A stretch of 64,000 nt of DNA from Nocardioides mesophilus (GCF_014395785.1 NZ_CP060713.1:2632501-2696500); one strand, 5' to 3'. Positions 33,664 to 42,725 are shown, numbered from the stretch's first letter. The notes: a model not told the origin generated them from the sequence alone. Translations and numbers: made by a program.

Positions 33664-35943
33664 GTGAGCGAGCCGATCGACGACTTCTTCCGCGACCGCG
33701 TGCGCAGCCTGGCCGCGGAGGCGGCGCGCCCGCGGGACGCCGTCGTGGCCGACCCGTCGGACCCTTCCGACCAGGCCGGCCGGACCGACCGCACCGGTCC
33801 GGGGACGGTGCTCGCGCTCTTCGACGCCCAGGCGCAGAGCCGCCACCTGGACTTCGCCGCGCGCTGGCTGCAGTCCCGTGCGGAGGGGTTCTACACGATC
33901 GGCTCGGCCGGCCACGAGGCCAACGCGGCCCTGGGCCTGCTGACCCGGGTCGACGACCCGGCGCTGCTGCACTACCGCTCCGGCGGCTTCTACGCCGCCC
34001 GGGCGGCCCGGCACGCCGCCAGTCTCTCGCCGGGGCAGAGCGCCACCCAGCCGGTCCGGGACGTGCTGCTGAGCCTGACCAGCGCGGTCGCGGACCCGAT
34101 GTCGGGCGGCCGGCACAAGGTCTTCGGCCACCCCGTGCTGCACATCGTCCCGCAGACCTCCACCATCGGCTCGCACCTGCCGCGCGCCGTCGGGCTGGCC
34201 TACACCCTCGGCTCGCTGCGCGGGGTGCAGCCGGACATGCCGTGGCCGCCGGAGGCGATCGTCGTCTGCTCGTTCGGGGACGCCTCGCTCAACCACTCCA
34301 CCGCGCAGGGGGCGTTCAACGCCGCGGCATACCTGACCCACCGCGGGCTCGCCGTGCCGCTGCTGCTGGTCTGCGAGGACAACGGGATCGGGATCAGCAC
34401 CCGCACCCCGACGGGCTGGACCGAGCAGGCCCTGCGCCGGCTGCCCGGCCTCGGGTACGTCGACGCGGCCGACCCGGAGCCGGACCGGCTGCTGGCCGAC
34501 GTACGCCGCGCCGTCGACACGGTCCGCGAGACCCGCAGGCCGACGGTGCTGCACCTGCGGACGGTCCGCTTCATGGGCCACGCCGGCTCCGACGTCGAGC
34601 TCGGCTACCGCTCGCGCGGCGAGATCCTCGCCGACTACGAGCGGGACCCGCTGCTCGCCACCGCCGGCTACCTCGCCCGGCACGGCATCCTCTCGCCGGA
34701 GCAGGTGCTGGAGCGCTACGAGTCGGTGGGGGAGCGGGTGCGTTCCGAGGCCGAGGCCGTCCTCGGCGAGCGCCGGCTCCGTGATCGGGCGGAGGTCGTC
34801 CGGCCGCTGCGCACGCCCGCCGCGCCGCGCCCGCAGTCGCAGGTGGTGGCGGCGGACCGGGTGACGACCTGGGCCGGTGCGCTGCCGGAGGCGCAGGGGG
34901 CGCTCACCCTGGCCCAGGCAGTCAACGCGGCGCTGACCGACGTGATGCTCGCGCACCCGCACGCCGTCGTGCTCGGGGAGGACGTCGCGGTGAAGGGCGG
35001 CGTCTACGGCGTCACCCGCGGGCTCCGCAAGCGGTTCGGCGGCGCCCGGGTCCTCGACACGCTCCTGGACGAGCAGACGATCCTGGGCACCGCGCTCGGC
35101 GCCGCGCTGGCCGGGGTGCTGCCGCTGCCGGAGATCCAGTACCTCGCCTACCTGCACAACGCCGAGGACCAGCTGCGCGGCGAGGCCGCCTCGCTGCCGT
35201 TCTTCTCCGACGGTTCCTACCGCAACCCGATGGTGGTCCGGATCGCCGGCCTGGCCTACCAGAAGGGGTTCGGCGGCCACTTCCACAACGACAACTCCGT
35301 CGCGGTCCTGCGCGACATCCCCGGCCTCGTGCTGTGCGTGCCGAGCCACCCGCAGGACGCCCCGGCCCTGCTCCGCGAGTGCGTCGCGCTGGCCGAGCGC
35401 GACGGCCGGGTGTGCGTCTACCTCGAGCCGATCGCGCTCTACCACTCCCGGGACCTGCACGAGCCCGGTGACGGTGGGTGGACCGCGACCTACCCGCCGC
35501 CGGGCGACCCGTCGGACCGGGCCGGCCGGCTGGGCACGGTCCGCCGGCACGGCACCGGCACCGACCTGCTGATGGTGACCTTCGGCAACGGGGTCCCGAT
35601 GGCGCTGCGCGCCGCCCGACGCCTGGAGGCGGAGCAGGTGGCCTGCACCCTGCTCGACCTGCGCTGGCTGGCGCCGCTCCCGGTCGAGGAGCTCCTCGCC
35701 GAGGCACGCCGCTTCGAGCGGATCCTCGTCGTCGACGAGACCCGGGCCGGCGGCGGTGTCTCGGAGGGGGTGCTCGCGGCGCTGGTGGACGCGGGGGACC
35801 CGCCGCGGCTCGCCCGGGTCACGAGTGCCGACTCGTTCGTCCCGCTCGGCCCGGCGGCCGCGCACGTGCTGCTGTCCGAGGACGACATCGTCCGCGAGGC
35901 GCTGCTCCTGCTGGGGCCGGGACCCGGGCAGCGCACGTCGTAG
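33664..35943 (+). CDS. Fused 2-oxoacid dehydrogenase E1 (alpha and beta subunits in one chain)
   Basis: 759 residues. Residues 1-385 are E1-alpha: GSAGHEANAALG, HYRSGGFYAAR, and the thiamine diphosphate motif GDASLNHSTAQGAFNAA...CEDNGIG near 205-240. Residues about 415-755 are E1-beta: TLAQAVNAALTDVMLAHPHAVVLGEDVAVKGGVYGVT, GAALAGVLPLPEIQY, and a transketolase C-terminal domain. A Pro/Arg linker joins them. The closest relatives by style are branched-chain or related 2-oxoacid dehydrogenases. No E2 or E3 gene is adjacent, so it must use components encoded elsewhere. GTG start with AGGAG five bases upstream. Confidence 0.88.
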   Translation: MSEPIDDFFRDRVRSLAAEAARPRDAVVADPSDPSDQAGRTDRTGPGTVLALFDAQAQSRHLDFAARWLQSRAEGFYTIGSAGHEANAALGLLTRVDDPALLHYRSGGFYAARAARHAASLSPGQSATQPVRDVLLSLTSAVADPMSGGRHKVFGHPVLHIVPQTSTIGSHLPRAVGLAYTLGSLRGVQPDMPWPPEAIVVCSFGDASLNHSTAQGAFNAAAYLTHRGLAVPLLLVCEDNGIGISTRTPTGWTEQALRRLPGLGYVDAADPEPDRLLADVRRAVDTVRETRRPTVLHLRTVRFMGHAGSDVELGYRSRGEILADYERDPLLATAGYLARHGILSPEQVLERYESVGERVRSEAEAVLGERRLRDRAEVVRPLRTPAAPRPQSQVVAADRVTTWAGALPEAQGALTLAQAVNAALTDVMLAHPHAVVLGEDVAVKGGVYGVTRGLRKRFGGARVLDTLLDEQTILGTALGAALAGVLPLPEIQYLAYLHNAEDQLRGEAASLPFFSDGSYRNPMVVRIAGLAYQKGFGGHFHNDNSVAVLRDIPGLVLCVPSHPQDAPALLRECVALAERDGRVCVYLEPIALYHSRDLHEPGDGGWTATYPPPGDPSDRAGRLGTVRRHGTGTDLLMVTFGNGVPMALRAARRLEAEQVACTLLDLRWLAPLPVEELLAEARRFERILVVDETRAGGGVSEGVLAALVDAGDPPRLARVTSADSFVPLGPAAAHVLLSEDDIVREALLLLGPGPGQRTS

Positions 35944-36043
35944 CCGTTCCGGCCGCGCCCAGGGGCGGATGTGCTTGTCTGTGCCGTCGGGAGAGCCCCA
36001 GGATGGGGGCGACCACCCACCACGTCGACCACTGCGAGGCACC

Positions 36044-37204
36044 GTGCCGCACACCGAGCTCCCGGCGAGCGCGTCCGTCGTGATCATCGGCGGCGGCGTG
36101 ATGGGCCTGAGCACGGCGTACCACCTCGCGCAGGCGGGGGTGCGGGACGTGGTCCTGCTCGAGCGCTCCGAGCTCGGCTCCGGCTCCACCTGCAAGGCGG
36201 CCGGCGGGGTCCGCGCGCAGTTCTCCGACGCGGTCAACATCGAGCTCGGCCTCCGCAGCCTCGAGACCTTCGAGACCTTCGGTGAGACGTTCGGCCAGGA
36301 GATCGACCTGCACCAGGTCGGCTACCTGTTCCTGCTCGACCGGCCCGAGGACGTGGACGCGTTCGAGGCCAACGTGGCGCTCCAGAACGAGCTGGGCGTG
36401 CCGAGCCGGATGCTGGAGCCGGCGGAGGCGAAGCGGCTCTCGCCGCTGATCGGGACCGACGGGCTGCTCGCCGCCGCCTACTCGCCCCGCGACGGCCACT
36501 GCACGCCCGAGTCCGTGGTGCTGGGGTACGCCGGCGCCGCCCGTCGCGCCGGGGCCCGGCTGGTCCGCGACTGCGAGGTCACCGGCATCACCCGGGACGG
36601 CTCGAGGATCACCGGCGTGCAGACCACGCGGGGTCCGGTGGCCACCGACGCGGTCATCTGCACCGCGGGCGCCTGGTCGCGCGAGTGCGCGGCGATGGTG
36701 GACGTCGACCTGCCGGTGCTGCCGCTGCGGCGGCAGATCGTGCTGACCGAGCCGATGCCGGGCCTCGACCCGCGGACGCCCTTCACGATCGACTTCTCCA
36801 CCAGCCTCTACTTCCACGGCGAGGGGCCCGGCCTGCTGCTGGGCATGTCCGACCCCGACGAGACCCCCGGCTTCAAGCTGGGCCGGTCCGACTCCTGGCT
36901 TCCCCGGCTGGGCGAGGCCGTCGAACGCCGGGCGCCCGCCCTCGGCGCCGTGGGTCTCGCCGGCGGCTGGGCGGGGCTCTACGAGATGACCCCGGACCAC
37001 AACGCCCTCATCGGCGAGGCCCGGGACGTCTCCCGCTTCCTCTATGCGACAGGCTTCTCCGGGCACGGCTTCCTGATGGGACCGGCCGTGGGAGAGGTCA
37101 TGCGCGACCTGTTCCTCGGTACGCCGCCACCGGTGGACGTCACCGGGCTCGACGCGCACCGGTTCGACCGCAGCGACACCCGACCAGAGCTCAACGTTGT
37201 CTGA
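36044..37204 (+). CDS. FAD-dependent oxidoreductase of the DAO/sarcosine oxidase family
   Basis: 386 residues. N-terminal dinucleotide fold VVIIGGGVMGLSTAYHLAQAG with acidic strand end LLERSELGSGST, then KAAGGVRAQF where flavin contacts are usual. The C-terminal block GLYEMTPDHNALIGEA and FSGHGFLMGPAVGEVM is typical of amine-oxidising DAO proteins. The start GTG has only GAGG as ribosome site. It lies 18 bases before an ALDH7-type dehydrogenase: this pairing resembles pipecolate or secondary-amine oxidase with piperideine-6-carboxylate dehydrogenase, so an imine/semialdehyde product passed to the next enzyme is likely. Exact amine unknown. Confidence 0.82.
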   Translation: MPHTELPASASVVIIGGGVMGLSTAYHLAQAGVRDVVLLERSELGSGSTCKAAGGVRAQFSDAVNIELGLRSLETFETFGETFGQEIDLHQVGYLFLLDRPEDVDAFEANVALQNELGVPSRMLEPAEAKRLSPLIGTDGLLAAAYSPRDGHCTPESVVLGYAGAARRAGARLVRDCEVTGITRDGSRITGVQTTRGPVATDAVICTAGAWSRECAAMVDVDLPVLPLRRQIVLTEPMPGLDPRTPFTIDFSTSLYFHGEGPGLLLGMSDPDETPGFKLGRSDSWLPRLGEAVERRAPALGAVGLAGGWAGLYEMTPDHNALIGEARDVSRFLYATGFSGHGFLMGPAVGEVMRDLFLGTPPPVDVTGLDAHRFDRSDTRPELNVV

Positions 37205-37222
37205 GCACCAAGGAGCACCACG

Positions 37223-38758
37223 ATGACCGCGCACGACATCCCCGGCCAGAGCGCCCTCGCCGAGCTGGCCCGGACCACGGCCCGACGCTGCGGGGTCGAC
37301 CTCGATGCGCACGCCGGCGACAGGGGCGTCAGCTCCCCGGTCAACGGCGAGCAGCTGACGTCGCTCTCGTGGACCTCGGCGGACGGCGTGGACGCGGCCG
37401 TCGCTCGCGCCCAGGAGGCCTTCCGGGTCTGGCGGACGGTGCCGGCCCCGGCCCGCGGCGCGCTGGTGAAGCGGCTCGGCGAGCTGCTCGCCGTCCACAA
37501 GGACGACGTGGCCACGCTGATCAGCCTGGAGGTCGGCAAGATCACCTCCGAGGCCCGCGGCGAGGTGCAGGAGATGATCGACATCTGCGACTTCGCCGTC
37601 GGGCTCTCGCGGCAGCTCTACGGCCGCACGATGCCCTCGGAGCGACCCGGCCACCGGCTGATGGAGACCTGGCACCCGCTCGGTGTCGTCGGGGTGGTCT
37701 CGGCGTTCAACTTCCCGGCCGCGGTGTGGTCCTGGAACACCGCGGTGGCGCTGGTCTGCGGCGACCCGGTCGTGTGGAAGCCGTCCGAGCTGGCCCCACT
37801 CACCGCCCTCGCCTGCCAGGCGATCCTGGCCCGGGCGATCGCCGAGTGCGACGCGCCGGGCGACCTCTCCCAGGTCGTGGTCGGCGGCGCCGACGTCGGG
37901 CAGGCACTGGTCGACCACTCCGGGGTCGCCCTGCTCAGCGCCACCGGGTCGACCCGGATGGGTCGGGCCGTGGGGCCGCGCGTCGCGGACAGGTTCGGAC
38001 GCTCGCTGCTCGAGCTGGGCGGCAACAACGCCGCCGTCGTCGGCCCCAGCGCCGACCTCGACCTCGCCACCCGCGGGATCGTGTTCTCGGCGGCCGGCAC
38101 CGCCGGTCAGCGGTGCACCACGATGCGCCGCCTCATCGTGCACAGCAGCGTCGTCGAGGAGCTGGCCGACCGGCTGGTCTCGGCGTACGGCCGGCTGCCG
38201 GTCGGCGACCCGATGGCCGAGGGCACCCTCGTCGGCCCGCTGATCCACGGGGGCGCCTACGAGGCGATGCAGGACGCGCTGAGCCGCGCCGCCGCCGAGG
38301 GCGGCAAGCTCGTCGCCGGGGGCGGCCGCGAGCTCGCGGACGCTGCCCCGAACGCCTACTACGCGCGGCCCGCGCTGGTCCGGCTGCCGGAGCAGACCGC
38401 GGTGGTGCAGCGGGAGACCTTCGCGCCGATCCTCTACGTGCTGCCCTACGACGACTTCGACGAGGCGATCGCGCTCAACAACGCCGTCCCGCAGGGGCTG
38501 TCCTCGAGCGTGTTCACCAACGACCAGGCGGAGGCCGAGCGGTTCCTGTCGGCGGAGGGGTCCGACTGCGGCATCGTCAACGTCAACATCGGCACCAGCG
38601 GCGCCGAGATCGGCGGTGCCTTCGGCGGCGAGAAGGAGACCGGCGGCGGCCGCGAGTCGGGCTCCGACGCGTGGCGTGCCTACATGCGTCGGGCCACCAA
38701 CACCGTCAACTACTCCGGCGAGCTGCCGCTCGCCCAGGGTGTGGACTTCTCCGTGTGA
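37223..38758 (+). CDS. ALDH7-family aldehyde dehydrogenase (piperideine-6-carboxylate/aminoadipate-semialdehyde dehydrogenase-like)
   Basis: 511 residues. ALDH7 (antiquitin-like) features: SAFNFPAAVWSWNTAVALVCGD, ATGSTRMGRAV, the general base Glu in LLELGGNNAAVV, nucleophile Cys in GTAGQRCTTMRRL, and the subfamily C terminus AFGGEKETGGGRESGSDAW. The LGGNN and GGGRESGSD motifs separate ALDH7 from other ALDHs. Members oxidise 2-aminoadipate 6-semialdehyde in lysine breakdown. AAGGAG precedes the ATG. It forms an operon with the FAD oxidase upstream. Confidence 0.88.
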   Translation: MTAHDIPGQSALAELARTTARRCGVDLDAHAGDRGVSSPVNGEQLTSLSWTSADGVDAAVARAQEAFRVWRTVPAPARGALVKRLGELLAVHKDDVATLISLEVGKITSEARGEVQEMIDICDFAVGLSRQLYGRTMPSERPGHRLMETWHPLGVVGVVSAFNFPAAVWSWNTAVALVCGDPVVWKPSELAPLTALACQAILARAIAECDAPGDLSQVVVGGADVGQALVDHSGVALLSATGSTRMGRAVGPRVADRFGRSLLELGGNNAAVVGPSADLDLATRGIVFSAAGTAGQRCTTMRRLIVHSSVVEELADRLVSAYGRLPVGDPMAEGTLVGPLIHGGAYEAMQDALSRAAAEGGKLVAGGGRELADAAPNAYYARPALVRLPEQTAVVQRETFAPILYVLPYDDFDEAIALNNAVPQGLSSSVFTNDQAEAERFLSAEGSDCGIVNVNIGTSGAEIGGAFGGEKETGGGRESGSDAWRAYMRRATNTVNYSGELPLAQGVDFSV

Positions 38759-38910
38759 GGGGAGCGGCGTCGGCGCGTCCGGCCGCTCCTGCGCGCGTCC
38801 GGCGGATTCGGGGGCGAAGATCGCTACGGGCGGGGCCCCCGGACGACGTACGCCGGCGCCACCCCGCGCGGTGATCGGGCCGTGATGACGGCCGGAGGGG
38901 TGAGGGGGCC

Positions 38911-40287
38911 ATGCTCGTGCGCGAGCTGGAGCAGCAGGTGCAGGAGCTGGAGCGACGCAACGCGGAGCTGCGGCGTGAGCTCGCCGAACGCGCCCGGGAA
39001 GCGGAGGCCTCGCGGGTCGCCGAGGCCGAGCTCCGGCTGATGGTGGATGCGATGCCGCAGATCGTGTGGATCGCGCGGCCGGACGGCTGGCACGTCTACT
39101 TCAACCAGAACTGGATGGACTTCACCGGTCTCACCCTGGAGGAGAGCCTCGGAGACGGCTGGAACCCGCCGTTCCACCCCGAGGACCGGGGCGCTGCCGC
39201 CGTCGCCTGGGAGCAGGCCACCCGCACCGGCGAGCGCTACGAGATCGAGTACCGGCTGCGCCGCTTCGACGGCAGCTACCACTGGATGCTGGGCCGGGCG
39301 ATACCCCTGCGGTCGGACTCGGGGGAGATCGTGAAGTGGTTCGGCACCTGCACCGACATCGAGGAGCTCAAGCAGGCGCAGGCGCGGATCGGCGACCAGG
39401 CCCGGCTGCTCGACCTGACCCAGGACGCGATCCTCGTCCAGGACCTGGAGCACCGGGTGGTGCTCTGGAACCAGGGCGCCGAGCGGATCCTGGGCTGGTC
39501 GGCGGAGGAGGTCCGCGGCCGGTCCCTGGTGCAGCTGATCGCCCCGGACGGCGACCAGCTCGCGAGCGTGATGGACCGGCTGCTCGAGCGGGGCGAGTGG
39601 AGCGGCGAGCTCACCGTGGTCGACAAGGCCGGGGCCGAGGTGGTCATGGAGGGCCGGTGGAACCTGCTGCGCCACGACGACGGCACTCCCCGGGCCGCGC
39701 TCGCCGTGAACACCGACGTCACCGAGCGCAGGCGTGTGGAGGCCGCGCTGCTGCACGCCCTGGAGGCCCGGGCCACCCACGACACCTTGACCGGCCTGGC
39801 CAACCGGGCGCTCTTGTTCGACCAGCTCGAGCTGCTGCTCGGCCAGCGCCACCGGACCGGGGTCGCGGTCGCGTTCATCGACCTCGACGCCTTCAAGTCG
39901 GTCAACGACCGCTGGGGCCACCGCGCCGGCGACCAGGTGCTGGTGCACGTCGCCGAGCGCCTCCGGGAGACCATCCGGCAGGGTGACGTGGCGGCCCGGA
40001 TCGGCGGCGACGAGTTCGTCGTGGTCGGTGCGGCCGACGACCCGGAGACGGCGCTGCGGCTGGGGGAGCGCCTCGCGGACGCCGTCGCCGGGACCACGGT
40101 GGTCGAGGGCCGCGAGGTCGCGGTCTCCGCCAGCGTCGGGGTCGCGTTCGTCGGCCGGGACGAGGTGGTCGGTGCCGACGACCTCATCTCCCGGGCGGAC
40201 TCGGTCATGTACGACGTGAAGCGGCACGCCGCCGGGGGTGCCGGGATCGAGGACGCCCCGGCCGCCGGCGGGGCGCGGCCGGCCTGA
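38911..40287 (+). CDS. PAS-PAS diguanylate cyclase (GGDEF)
   Basis: 458 residues. A short coiled coil (residues 2-40), PAS 1 (about 45-165), PAS 2 (about 170-285), then a GGDEF domain with an intact GGDEF signature (RIGGDEFVVVG near residue 366). No EAL domain. Predicted to make cyclic di-GMP. The first PAS resembles PAS_3 with W-x-x-Y-F-N-Q-N-W (flavin or other ligand pockets are possible). No transmembrane segment, so it senses a cytoplasmic signal. GGGG precedes the ATG. Confidence 0.92.
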   Translation: MLVRELEQQVQELERRNAELRRELAERAREAEASRVAEAELRLMVDAMPQIVWIARPDGWHVYFNQNWMDFTGLTLEESLGDGWNPPFHPEDRGAAAVAWEQATRTGERYEIEYRLRRFDGSYHWMLGRAIPLRSDSGEIVKWFGTCTDIEELKQAQARIGDQARLLDLTQDAILVQDLEHRVVLWNQGAERILGWSAEEVRGRSLVQLIAPDGDQLASVMDRLLERGEWSGELTVVDKAGAEVVMEGRWNLLRHDDGTPRAALAVNTDVTERRRVEAALLHALEARATHDTLTGLANRALLFDQLELLLGQRHRTGVAVAFIDLDAFKSVNDRWGHRAGDQVLVHVAERLRETIRQGDVAARIGGDEFVVVGAADDPETALRLGERLADAVAGTTVVEGREVAVSASVGVAFVGRDEVVGADDLISRADSVMYDVKRHAAGGAGIEDAPAAGGARPA

Positions 40288-40355
40288 GCGGTGCCGGTGC
40301 CGGTGCGCCGGTGCCGGGCCGGGCCGGTGGGGTGCGTCCGGCTACGGTCGCAGGC

Positions 40356-40388
40356 ATGGAGCTCCCGCTGCCCCCGCGCGCCCGATGA
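40356..40388 (+). CDS. Putative 10-residue leader peptide overlapping tspO
   Basis: ATG 40356 begins MELPLPPRAR and ends at TGA 40386-40388, which overlaps the tspO ATG (ATGA). A TACGGT -10-like box at 40343-40348 would start the mRNA at or next to this ATG. tspO itself has no Shine-Dalgarno, so translation may depend on ribosomes ending this peptide. Proline and arginine codons dominate its end. Supported only by position and spacing. Confidence 0.4.
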   Translation: MELPLPPRAR

Positions 40389-40849
40389 GCCGCACGCTGC
40401 TGGTCGGTGCCGGCTTCGTGGTCGTGGTGGTGGCCTACGCGGTGCTCTCGCAGGTGTGGGTCTCCGCCGAGCCCGGCTGGTACGCCGCGCTCCCGAGGCC
40501 GCCGTGGCAACCGCCGGACTGGGTGTTCGGGGTGATCTGGCCGCTGAACTTCCTGGCCCTGCTGGCCGCCGGCGTGGTGCTGGCCCGCGCCGACCCGGTC
40601 CGTGCCGGACCGGTGCTGGCGGTCCTCGCGGTGGCGGTGGTCTTCGCACTCGGCTGGGCCTACCTGTTCTACGTCCCGCACGCCCTCGCCGCCTCCGCGG
40701 TGTCGCTGGGCATCGCGGCCGCCCTGACCTGGGTGCTGCTGGTGCTCGCGGCCGGAGTCGTCGGGTGGACCGGCGTGCTGCTGGCGCCGTACGCCGTCTG
40801 GGTGAGCCTGGCGACCAGCCTGGCGGTCTGGTACGCCGTCGAGGTCTGA
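40385..40849 (+). CDS. tspO: TspO/MBR (tryptophan-rich sensory) family membrane protein
   Basis: 154 residues, five predicted transmembrane helices. Family marks: WYAALPRPPWQPPDWVFGVIWPLNFL near residues 30-58 and a Trp-rich core, as in TspO translocator/porphyrin-binding proteins. Some canonical residues in helices 4-5 are diverged (YLFYVPHALAASAV). Ligands in characterised members are porphyrins or cholesterol; the role here is unknown. No ribosome site precedes the ATG; see the overlapping leader peptide. Confidence 0.85.
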   Translation: MSRTLLVGAGFVVVVVAYAVLSQVWVSAEPGWYAALPRPPWQPPDWVFGVIWPLNFLALLAAGVVLARADPVRAGPVLAVLAVAVVFALGWAYLFYVPHALAASAVSLGIAAALTWVLLVLAAGVVGWTGVLLAPYAVWVSLATSLAVWYAVEV

Positions 40850-40913
40850 GCGCCGGAGCCGCCGGGGCCGTATGGTCGTCCCGGTCGTCCGTCGATCCGC
40901 CGAGGAGGAGCCC

Positions 40914-41369
40914 GTGGACGAGGTGCCCTGGGTGCGGCTGCTCTCGATGGCCGTCACCGTCGCGCTCGAGTCGCTGCACGAGCAGCTCGCCGAGGCCGGC
41001 CACCCCACGCTGCGGCCAGCCCACGGCTACGCGCTCAACGCGATCCTGAACGGCCACGACACCGCCTCGGCGATCGCGCCGGTGCTCGGCATGACCAAGC
41101 AGGGCGCGGCCAAGCTGCTGCAGGCCCTCGTCGACGAGGGGTACGTCGACGCGGGTCCGGCCGCGGGGGACGCCCGGCGCCGGCCGTACGTGCTGACCGA
41201 GCGCGGGCGGAGCGCCATCGAGGCGTCGGTGCGGATCCAGGCCGAGCTGGAGGCGCAGTGGGCGGATGTGGTCGGGCAGCGGCAGCTGCGCACCGCCCGG
41301 CTGGCCCTGGAGAAGGCGGTCCGTGCCGGCGCCGAGGGCGAGCTGCCGCCGGTGCGGCCGAGCTGGTGA
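40914..41369 (+). CDS. MarR-type winged-helix transcriptional regulator
   Basis: 151 residues. Helix-turn-helix ASAIAPVLGMTKQGAAKLLQALVDEGYVD followed by the wing DARRRPYVLTERGRSAIEASVRI, as in MarR proteins. GTG 40914 has GGAGGAG three bases upstream; a TATGGT -10-like box lies at 40871-40876. It is followed 90 bases later by a cupin gene whose promoter holds a long palindrome, the most likely operator for this regulator. Confidence 0.85.
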   Translation: MDEVPWVRLLSMAVTVALESLHEQLAEAGHPTLRPAHGYALNAILNGHDTASAIAPVLGMTKQGAAKLLQALVDEGYVDAGPAAGDARRRPYVLTERGRSAIEASVRIQAELEAQWADVVGQRQLRTARLALEKAVRAGAEGELPPVRPSW

Positions 41370-41398
41370 GGCAGGTCCAGACCGGCATCCCCGGTTGA

Positions 41399-41450
41399 TG
41401 GACAACCGGGTGGTCGATCTCTAGATTAGACAAACAAGTTGTCTATCTAG
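41399..41450 (+). promoter_or_regulatory. Cupin promoter with MarR-type operator palindrome
   Basis: TGGACA (41399-41404), 17 bases, TAGATT (41422-41427) form a promoter. CTAGATTAGACAA (41421-41433) and TTGTCTATCTAG (41439-41450) are an inverted repeat with one extra T in the left arm. The palindrome covers the -10 box, start site and part of the ribosome site, so binding would silence the cupin gene. Confidence 0.65.
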
Positions 41451-41459
41451 GAGATCGCC

Positions 41460-41840
41460 ATGACCCAGCACGTCCCGCTCGCCGACACCCGCGCCGTCGC
41501 CACCCCGGCCGCCACCATGCGCACCTACGCCGCTCCCTCGACCGCTCCCGGGTTGCCCCTGGCGGTGTGGCGCACCGAGCTGCCCGCCGGCAGCGCCGGC
41601 CCGCTGCACCGGATCGACGTGGACCACGTCGTGGTGGTGGTGCAGGGGACACTGGTCGCCGAGGTCGACGGCGTCCGCAGCGAGCTCCCGGCCGGTGACG
41701 GCATCGTGCTGCCGGCCGGTCGTCCGCGCCGGCTGGCAGCCGGCCCCGGGGCCGACGTGGTGACGCTGACCTCGGCGCTGCCCGGCTCGCAGGCCCAGGT
41801 CGGCGACGGCGACCCGGTGGCCGTGCCCTGGGCGTCCTGA
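41460..41840 (+). CDS. Small cupin-domain protein
   Basis: 126 residues with one cupin barrel: GPLHRIDVDHVVVVVQGTLVAEVDG and GDGIVLPAGRPRRL. The metal motif is weak (one His, PLHR, and HVVV), so metal binding is uncertain. AGGAG lies seven bases before the ATG, at the edge of the operator palindrome. Probably the main target of the upstream MarR regulator. Ligand or substrate unknown. Confidence 0.8.
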   Translation: MTQHVPLADTRAVATPAATMRTYAAPSTAPGLPLAVWRTELPAGSAGPLHRIDVDHVVVVVQGTLVAEVDGVRSELPAGDGIVLPAGRPRRLAAGPGADVVTLTSALPGSQAQVGDGDPVAVPWAS

Positions 41841-41871
41841 CCGCTGCGGCCGCTGCCGCTAGCCTGCGGGG

Positions 41872-42405
41872 ATGCTCGCCGAGGGGTACGTCGTCCGCCC
41901 GCTGCGCCTCGAGGACGCGGCGGCCCTGGCTGCGGCGTACCAGCGCAACCGCGAGCACCTCGCGCCGTGGGACCCGGTGCGGCCCGAGTCGTTCTACTCC
42001 GTCGACGGACAGCGGGCCGCGATCGCCTCGCAGCTCGAGCAGGTCGAGCAGCTGCGAGGCGCCGCCTGGGTGCTCGCGCACGGTGACGACGTGGTCGGCC
42101 GCGTCAACCTCAGCAACATCGTGCTGGGCGTGCTGCGCAGCGGCAGCGTCGGCTACTGGGTCGACGCCGGCCACCTGCGTCGCGGGCTCGCGCTCGCCGC
42201 GGTCGAGCATGCCTGCGACGGTGCGCGGGCGCTCGGGCTGCACCGGGTCGAGGCCGGGACGCTGCTGCACAACGCGGCCTCCCAGGCGGTGCTGCTGCGC
42301 GCCGGGTTCGTGCACTACGGGACCGCCCGCCGCTTCCTGTTCATCGGCGGCGCGTGGCAGGACCACCACCTCTACGAGCGGATCCTGCACGACGACCCGC
42401 TCTGA
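41872..42405 (+). CDS. RimJ/RimL-type GNAT acetyltransferase
   Basis: 177 residues. RimJ-like pattern: YVVRPLRLEDAAALAAAYQRNREHLAPWDP at the start, VLRSGSVGYWVDAGHLRRGLALAAVEHACDGA with the acetyl-CoA loop, and GLHRVEAGTLLHNAASQAVLLRAGF. Ends with WQDHHLYERIL as in ribosomal-protein or small-molecule N-acetyltransferases. TAGCCT at 41860-41865 is six bases before the ATG and no ribosome site is present, so leaderless mRNA is likely. Confidence 0.88.
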   Translation: MLAEGYVVRPLRLEDAAALAAAYQRNREHLAPWDPVRPESFYSVDGQRAAIASQLEQVEQLRGAAWVLAHGDDVVGRVNLSNIVLGVLRSGSVGYWVDAGHLRRGLALAAVEHACDGARALGLHRVEAGTLLHNAASQAVLLRAGFVHYGTARRFLFIGGAWQDHHLYERILHDDPL

Positions 42406-42415
42406 CCCGCCGGGC

Positions 42416-42703
42416 TCAGCCGCCGCCGAGGTGGCGGCGGAGCCGGGCGTTGTCCTCCTCGAGGGTGAGCACCATCGCGATCCCCGCGAGGTTGAGCCCC
42501 TCGGCGAGCAGTGCGGCGATCCGGCGCAGGCGCCGGATGTCGTGGTCGCTGTAGAGCCGGGTGCCGCCGTCGGTGCGCGCGGGCTCGACCAGGCCGCGAC
42601 GCTCGTAGACGCGGAGGTTCTGCACGCCCGTGCCCACCAGCTCGGCGGCCACGGAGATCGCGTAGAGGCCCTGGCGCGGATCGCGCGGCTGCTGACCGGT
42701 CAT
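42416..42703 (-). CDS. MerR-family regulator (HspR-like)
   Basis: 95 residues. MerR winged helix: [67 protein letters not shown], then a short coiled-coil dimer helix ([11 protein letters not shown]). No effector-binding domain, as in HspR repressors of heat-shock genes. It is divergent from an hsp20 gene with a shared promoter region that contains regular ATACA/TGTAT half-sites. Most likely represses hsp20 and itself. Confidence 0.88.
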   Translation of the reverse strand: MTGQQPRDPRQGLYAISVAAELVGTGVQNLRVYERRGLVEPARTDGGTRLYSDHDIRRLRRIAALLAEGLNLAGIAMVLTLEEDNARLRRHLGGG

Positions 42704-42725
42704 GGGGATCCACCTCCTCCGGCCC

